Shown here one piece after another: positions 38,435-41,312 of a stretch of DNA of 41,312 bases. The position numbers and the translations under genes are program-made. Numbering within the stretch: the stretch's first letter is position 1; every line of letters begins with the position of its first letter. The stretch is from NCBI GenBank assembly GCA_946628545.1, contig CAMOWU010000019.1, forward strand, positions 1 through 41,312, given 5' to 3'. The notes below the pieces were generated by a model. It was not told where the DNA came from and ran no database searches. It saw nothing but the letters and a program-made list of their open reading frames with translations. The DNA is from an uncultured Bacteroides sp. GTDB taxonomy: Bacteria; Bacteroidota; Bacteroidia; Bacteroidales; Bacteroidaceae.

Positions 38435-40624
38435 ATGAATACAAAATTGCAAATTAAGAATTTCAGAGTATTTGATGAGCAAGGTGTCTCAATTGACATT
38501 AAGCCCTTGACAATCCTCACAGGATGCAATAGTTCTGGTAAAAGTTCTATTGTCAAGGCTGCATTTTTGCTGAATAGTTTCCTGTGCCAGATAAAGAGGG
38601 ATTACGATAATGACAAGGGAATTCAACTTGATAAATATAAACTTGATTTTACTCAGTATCCCAATAGTTTATTAGGCCGTTTTGATAAGCTTGTCAATAG
38701 TGCGTCGTCTGTGAAAACAATAACAATTGAATATTCTGTTTACTCTCTCATGCTCTCGAAGGAGATAAATGTTCAACTTGTGTTTTCGTCCGATTCAAAT
38801 GATGATTTGAATAATGCGTTTCTTGAGAGTCTTTCAATGAGTACGCAAGATGGTTTGTTTTTTCTACTTAAAGGTAAAGATTCTTATTGTAACCTCAATA
38901 TATTGAGGGGAGATTACAGAACATTCCTATTGACAGAGTTTATGGTCCATCAATATTGTGCCATTGAATCTTTTTATGATTTAGAGGCCAAAGTGACTAA
39001 AAAAGAATATGAAAAAGAAAAGAAAAGTATCATTGGATATTTGAAGCAAGTCAACGAAAATCGTAAAAGAGACGTTTTTCGTTATGTACGTACAACAAAG
39101 CGAAAAGAATCGCTCATCAATAAAGCAAAAGAATTTAAGGTTATTGAACAGATAGATGATAATGGCTCTATTTTTTCTATACCCATTCTTGATTATTTGT
39201 CAAGATTAAATAAGAATGAGGTGGAACAATACATTCATTACACTTTTTTGGGAATCTCAAATGAATCTTTTTCTAATTGTTCTGAAAATCCTTCTATCAA
39301 TAATAAAAATAAGGCTTTTACTTTTGCTACTAAAAAAGTCTTGTCTGCCTTTATTGATTCCTCTTTCGAATCCATTAAAGATTTCTTTTTCGATTACGAG
39401 AAGAATTATTTGGAACATGTCACATTTAGAAAGTGTCCATTAGGAATGTCTGAAAGAAGTGTTGGTTTGTTTGGTGCCAGTGAACTGAGTATAAATCAGG
39501 ACTATCTTTTTGAGAATCCTTATAATATGCATTATGGCATACTTTCTTCTGGTTTATTTGGTGAGGATGATTCTGATGTGCCTTTAGTAGATGACGCATC
39601 TTTGCTTGCGGAAAAACAAGAAAGAATAAAAAAGTGGGAGAACGCAGATTTAACCTTTGAAATATTATATGAGGTTATTATGGCATGGAATCGACGATAT
39701 ACAAAAAAAGACAATCCTTCTTACGTTCATACGTCAAAAGGACCCGGTTCCTTCTATCACGTTGCCTATAAACTTCTTACGATGTTTGCTGAAGCACTTG
39801 TTTTAGAATCAATTTGTCCAGACTGGTGTGACAACATGTCCTATGTTAGTTCTTCACGCGTTAGTGTAAAGAAGTTGTATTCGCTTGAAGCCAAAGATGA
39901 TTTTACAGAGTTGCTTCAGAGTTATTTTAAAGCCAAACATTCTTTTGCTGAGCGTAAAAATCATTTACGTATAGAATATAAGGTTAATGATTTCATGAAC
40001 CGCTGGATAAAATTTTTTGGCTTGGGTGATTCTCTTTCTTTCCAAATTGATGAGGATGGTTTAGGCGTAAAGATCCGTCTTCATAAGTCAGCCGAAGACA
40101 AGGGGCGTCTTTTGGCAGATGAAGGCTATGGCATCACCCAGTTGGTATCGATTCTTCTCCAGATTGAGACTGCCATTATTTCAGCAAAAGTTGAAAGAGT
40201 AAACCACATTTACTGTTTGGATGATTTAGATCAATATAATACCAATGTTTTTCACTTCGATGTGAACACCATTGCTATTAAGGAGCCAGAGATCCACCTT
40301 CATCCCAGCTATCAGTCTAAGTTGGCAGAAATGTTTGCAGAAGCATACAAGCTATACAATATCCACTTTATCATTGAGACTCACAGTGAGTATCTGATTA
40401 GAAAATTTCAGACTTTGGTGGCTCGGAGAGAAGTAGAGGAAGATAACATTTCCTTAAACTATGTGTACTCTACGGAAGACTATGTTAGCCCTTCTGATTC
40501 TCGGGTGAAGCATATTTCCATCAATGAGGATGGTAGTTTGTCTGACTCATTTGGTACGGGCTTTTTTGATGAAGCTGATAACCTTTCTGTTGAATTGATG
40601 TCACTTAATATGCGGAAATCATGA
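38435..40624 (+). CDS. AAA family ATPase, ABC/OLD-like with DUF3696-type C-terminus
   Basis: This 729-residue ATPase has Walker A TGCNSSGKSS near residues 29-38, directly after the first strand, as in AAA_15/OLD-like proteins. A signature-like DEGYGITQLVSILL follows, then Walker B region IKEPEIHLHP (E617/E619) and the switch FIIETHSEYLIRKFQ. The ending NEDGSLSDSFGTGFFDEADN matches the DUF3696 pattern. The long middle (about 80-480) is the insertion that replaces the coiled coil. No TOPRIM domain is seen, so an OLD nuclease is unlikely. Such ATPases usually act with a partner encoded next door. The gene is markedly AT-rich compared with the left part of the window. Confidence 0.86.
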   Translation: MNTKLQIKNFRVFDEQGVSIDIKPLTILTGCNSSGKSSIVKAAFLLNSFLCQIKRDYDNDKGIQLDKYKLDFTQYPNSLLGRFDKLVNSASSVKTITIEYSVYSLMLSKEINVQLVFSSDSNDDLNNAFLESLSMSTQDGLFFLLKGKDSYCNLNILRGDYRTFLLTEFMVHQYCAIESFYDLEAKVTKKEYEKEKKSIIGYLKQVNENRKRDVFRYVRTTKRKESLINKAKEFKVIEQIDDNGSIFSIPILDYLSRLNKNEVEQYIHYTFLGISNESFSNCSENPSINNKNKAFTFATKKVLSAFIDSSFESIKDFFFDYEKNYLEHVTFRKCPLGMSERSVGLFGASELSINQDYLFENPYNMHYGILSSGLFGEDDSDVPLVDDASLLAEKQERIKKWENADLTFEILYEVIMAWNRRYTKKDNPSYVHTSKGPGSFYHVAYKLLTMFAEALVLESICPDWCDNMSYVSSSRVSVKKLYSLEAKDDFTELLQSYFKAKHSFAERKNHLRIEYKVNDFMNRWIKFFGLGDSLSFQIDEDGLGVKIRLHKSAEDKGRLLADEGYGITQLVSILLQIETAIISAKVERVNHIYCLDDLDQYNTNVFHFDVNTIAIKEPEIHLHPSYQSKLAEMFAEAYKLYNIHFIIETHSEYLIRKFQTLVARREVEEDNISLNYVYSTEDYVSPSDSRVKHISINEDGSLSDSFGTGFFDEADNLSVELMSLNMRKS

Positions 40625-41312
40625 GAAACAGAAAAACCATATATTGTGAATATCTGTTCATAAAATCTTTACCTCAAGATCAACTTGATGACTTTTACAG
40701 GTTCTGCAATGAATCTGTTATTGTCTTTGATATGACCCTTGAGCAGTTTTTCCAGGAGTGTAATGCAAACACAATTTTTAAGTACATTATGAAACGCCAG
40801 CAAGCTGGAGGATGTAACTTGAAATTTGATTATCATGCAGAGACTTTCGATAATGACTGTAAAAACGCGAATGTCAACTCTTTTAATCCAGTTGTCTTGA
40901 TTTACCAGTCCAACAAGCAAAGGAAGATGGAGAACAGATGTAGGCAGATAACACGTCAATATGGAATTTTAGCAGCAGATCAGAATGATTTCGCAAGGAA
41001 ATGTGATCTTGGCGGAGATTACGGATTTGCTATCAAGATATACACAAAGAATTCGTGGAAAAGGTTATTAGAGAATGTAGTTTTTTACGGCAATTCATTG
41101 ATAATTGTCGATAACTATTTATTGAAAGACAGTGATACGTTTGATTTGAATCTTATTTCGATACTCAAGCTCATATTGCCAGAGACTTTGGAAACAACTT
41201 TCTACATCTCTTTTTTCACACAAGATACTAATTTTACATTGAAGTCAAAAACCAGGATTGTATATGGTAATCGAAAAGTGTACCACTTAGTAATTGAAAA
41301 GTGTACCACTTT
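40621..41312 (+). CDS. Unrecognised partner protein of the ATPase (open to the right edge)
   Basis: The ATG at 40621 overlaps the ATPase stop as ATGA. The frame is open for 230 codons to the window end. I do not recognise a family. Visible parts are an N-terminal strand/helix region (IYCEYLFIKSLPQDQLDDFY), a cysteine-containing middle, and a C-terminal segment in which VVFYGNSLIIVDNYLLKD and then ILKLILPETLETTFYIS look like an alpha/beta fold with an acidic loop (I-I-V-D-N-Y). That pattern is loosely like the phospholipase D-related MIT C-terminal fold, but this is only resemblance. The last 16 codons are translated from a repeat that resembles a transposon end, so the natural C-terminus may be lost. 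Confidence 0.75.
   Translation, partial: MRNRKTIYCEYLFIKSLPQDQLDDFYRFCNESVIVFDMTLEQFFQECNANTIFKYIMKRQQAGGCNLKFDYHAETFDNDCKNANVNSFNPVVLIYQSNKQRKMENRCRQITRQYGILAADQNDFARKCDLGGDYGFAIKIYTKNSWKRLLENVVFYGNSLIIVDNYLLKDSDTFDLNLISILKLILPETLETTFYISFFTQDTNFTLKSKTRIVYGNRKVYHLVIEKCTT
41265..41312. mobile_element. Possible end of an IS21-type element
   Basis: Two direct copies of GAAAAGTGTACCACTT (starting 41273 and 41296, 23-bp period) begin just after TGGTAATC at 41265. Repeated GTGTACC-type words near a TG-start terminus resemble the multi-repeat ends of IS21-family elements in Bacteroidota. Only 48 bp are visible, so the identity is tentative. Confidence 0.45.

Noticed and set aside
38435-40624. OLD-family nuclease
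   Set aside because: The ATPase half fits, but no TOPRIM domain is present. The ending matches the DUF3696 pattern instead.

Overview
The window comes from a Bacteroidales bacterium, most likely Prevotella or a close relative. The evidence is: promoters of the Bacteroidota type (-7 box TAnnTTTG), a five-gene sodium-pumping methylmalonyl-CoA decarboxylase operon whose OadG-like subunit carries an N-terminal lamin-tail domain, a PF09820/PDDEXK ATPase, and dense short palindromic and tandem intergenic repeats. No rRNA, tRNA or CRISPR array was seen.

Left part (1-13476): eleven genes all on the minus strand. Reading with transcription they are nhaA, glnS, a WaaP/Kdo-kinase-like protein, a PF09820 ATPase, then a complete 2-aminoethylphosphonate (AEP) pathway in order: PEP mutase, phosphonopyruvate decarboxylase, a CTP-dependent cytidylyltransferase (PntC/LicC-like), AEP transaminase, two tandem LicD-type transferases and a family 9 (heptosyltransferase-like) glycosyltransferase. 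The tail of a plus-strand GT4-like glycosyltransferase enters from the left edge and overlaps the GT9 gene tail to tail. Together they predict a cell-surface glycan, probably LPS core or a related glycan, that is decorated with AEP. The gaps between these genes hold unusual 7-, 9- and 80-bp tandem repeats. A 27-bp exact direct repeat flanks the cytidylyltransferase gene.

Middle (13756-25971): plus-strand housekeeping and hydrolase genes: a membrane-anchored nucleoside hydrolase, an S9 peptidase, a Crp/Fnr regulator, an M3 peptidase, a small lipoprotein, dCMP deaminase, an S41 peptidase, 5-formyl-THF cyclo-ligase and a secreted GH43-like enzyme. A hairpin-rich spacer and a strong bidirectional terminator separate these from the minus-strand operon mce-mmdA-oadG-BCCP-mmdB (26294-30953), the propionate end of succinate fermentation, which exports Na+. 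MutS2 follows.

Right part (33700-41312): accessory DNA. It holds a transposase remnant, two glycosyltransferases on one promoter, a palindrome cluster, and an AT-rich module of a WYL regulator, a DUF3696-type AAA ATPase and an unrecognised partner protein (ATGA overlap). The regulator and the ATPase operon each have the same inverted repeat, CGAAC-N5-GTTCG, exactly 11 bp upstream of an identical TAACTTTG box. This suggests an autoregulated, defence-like module. The partner gene runs into what looks like the repeat-bearing end of an IS21-type element at the right edge.
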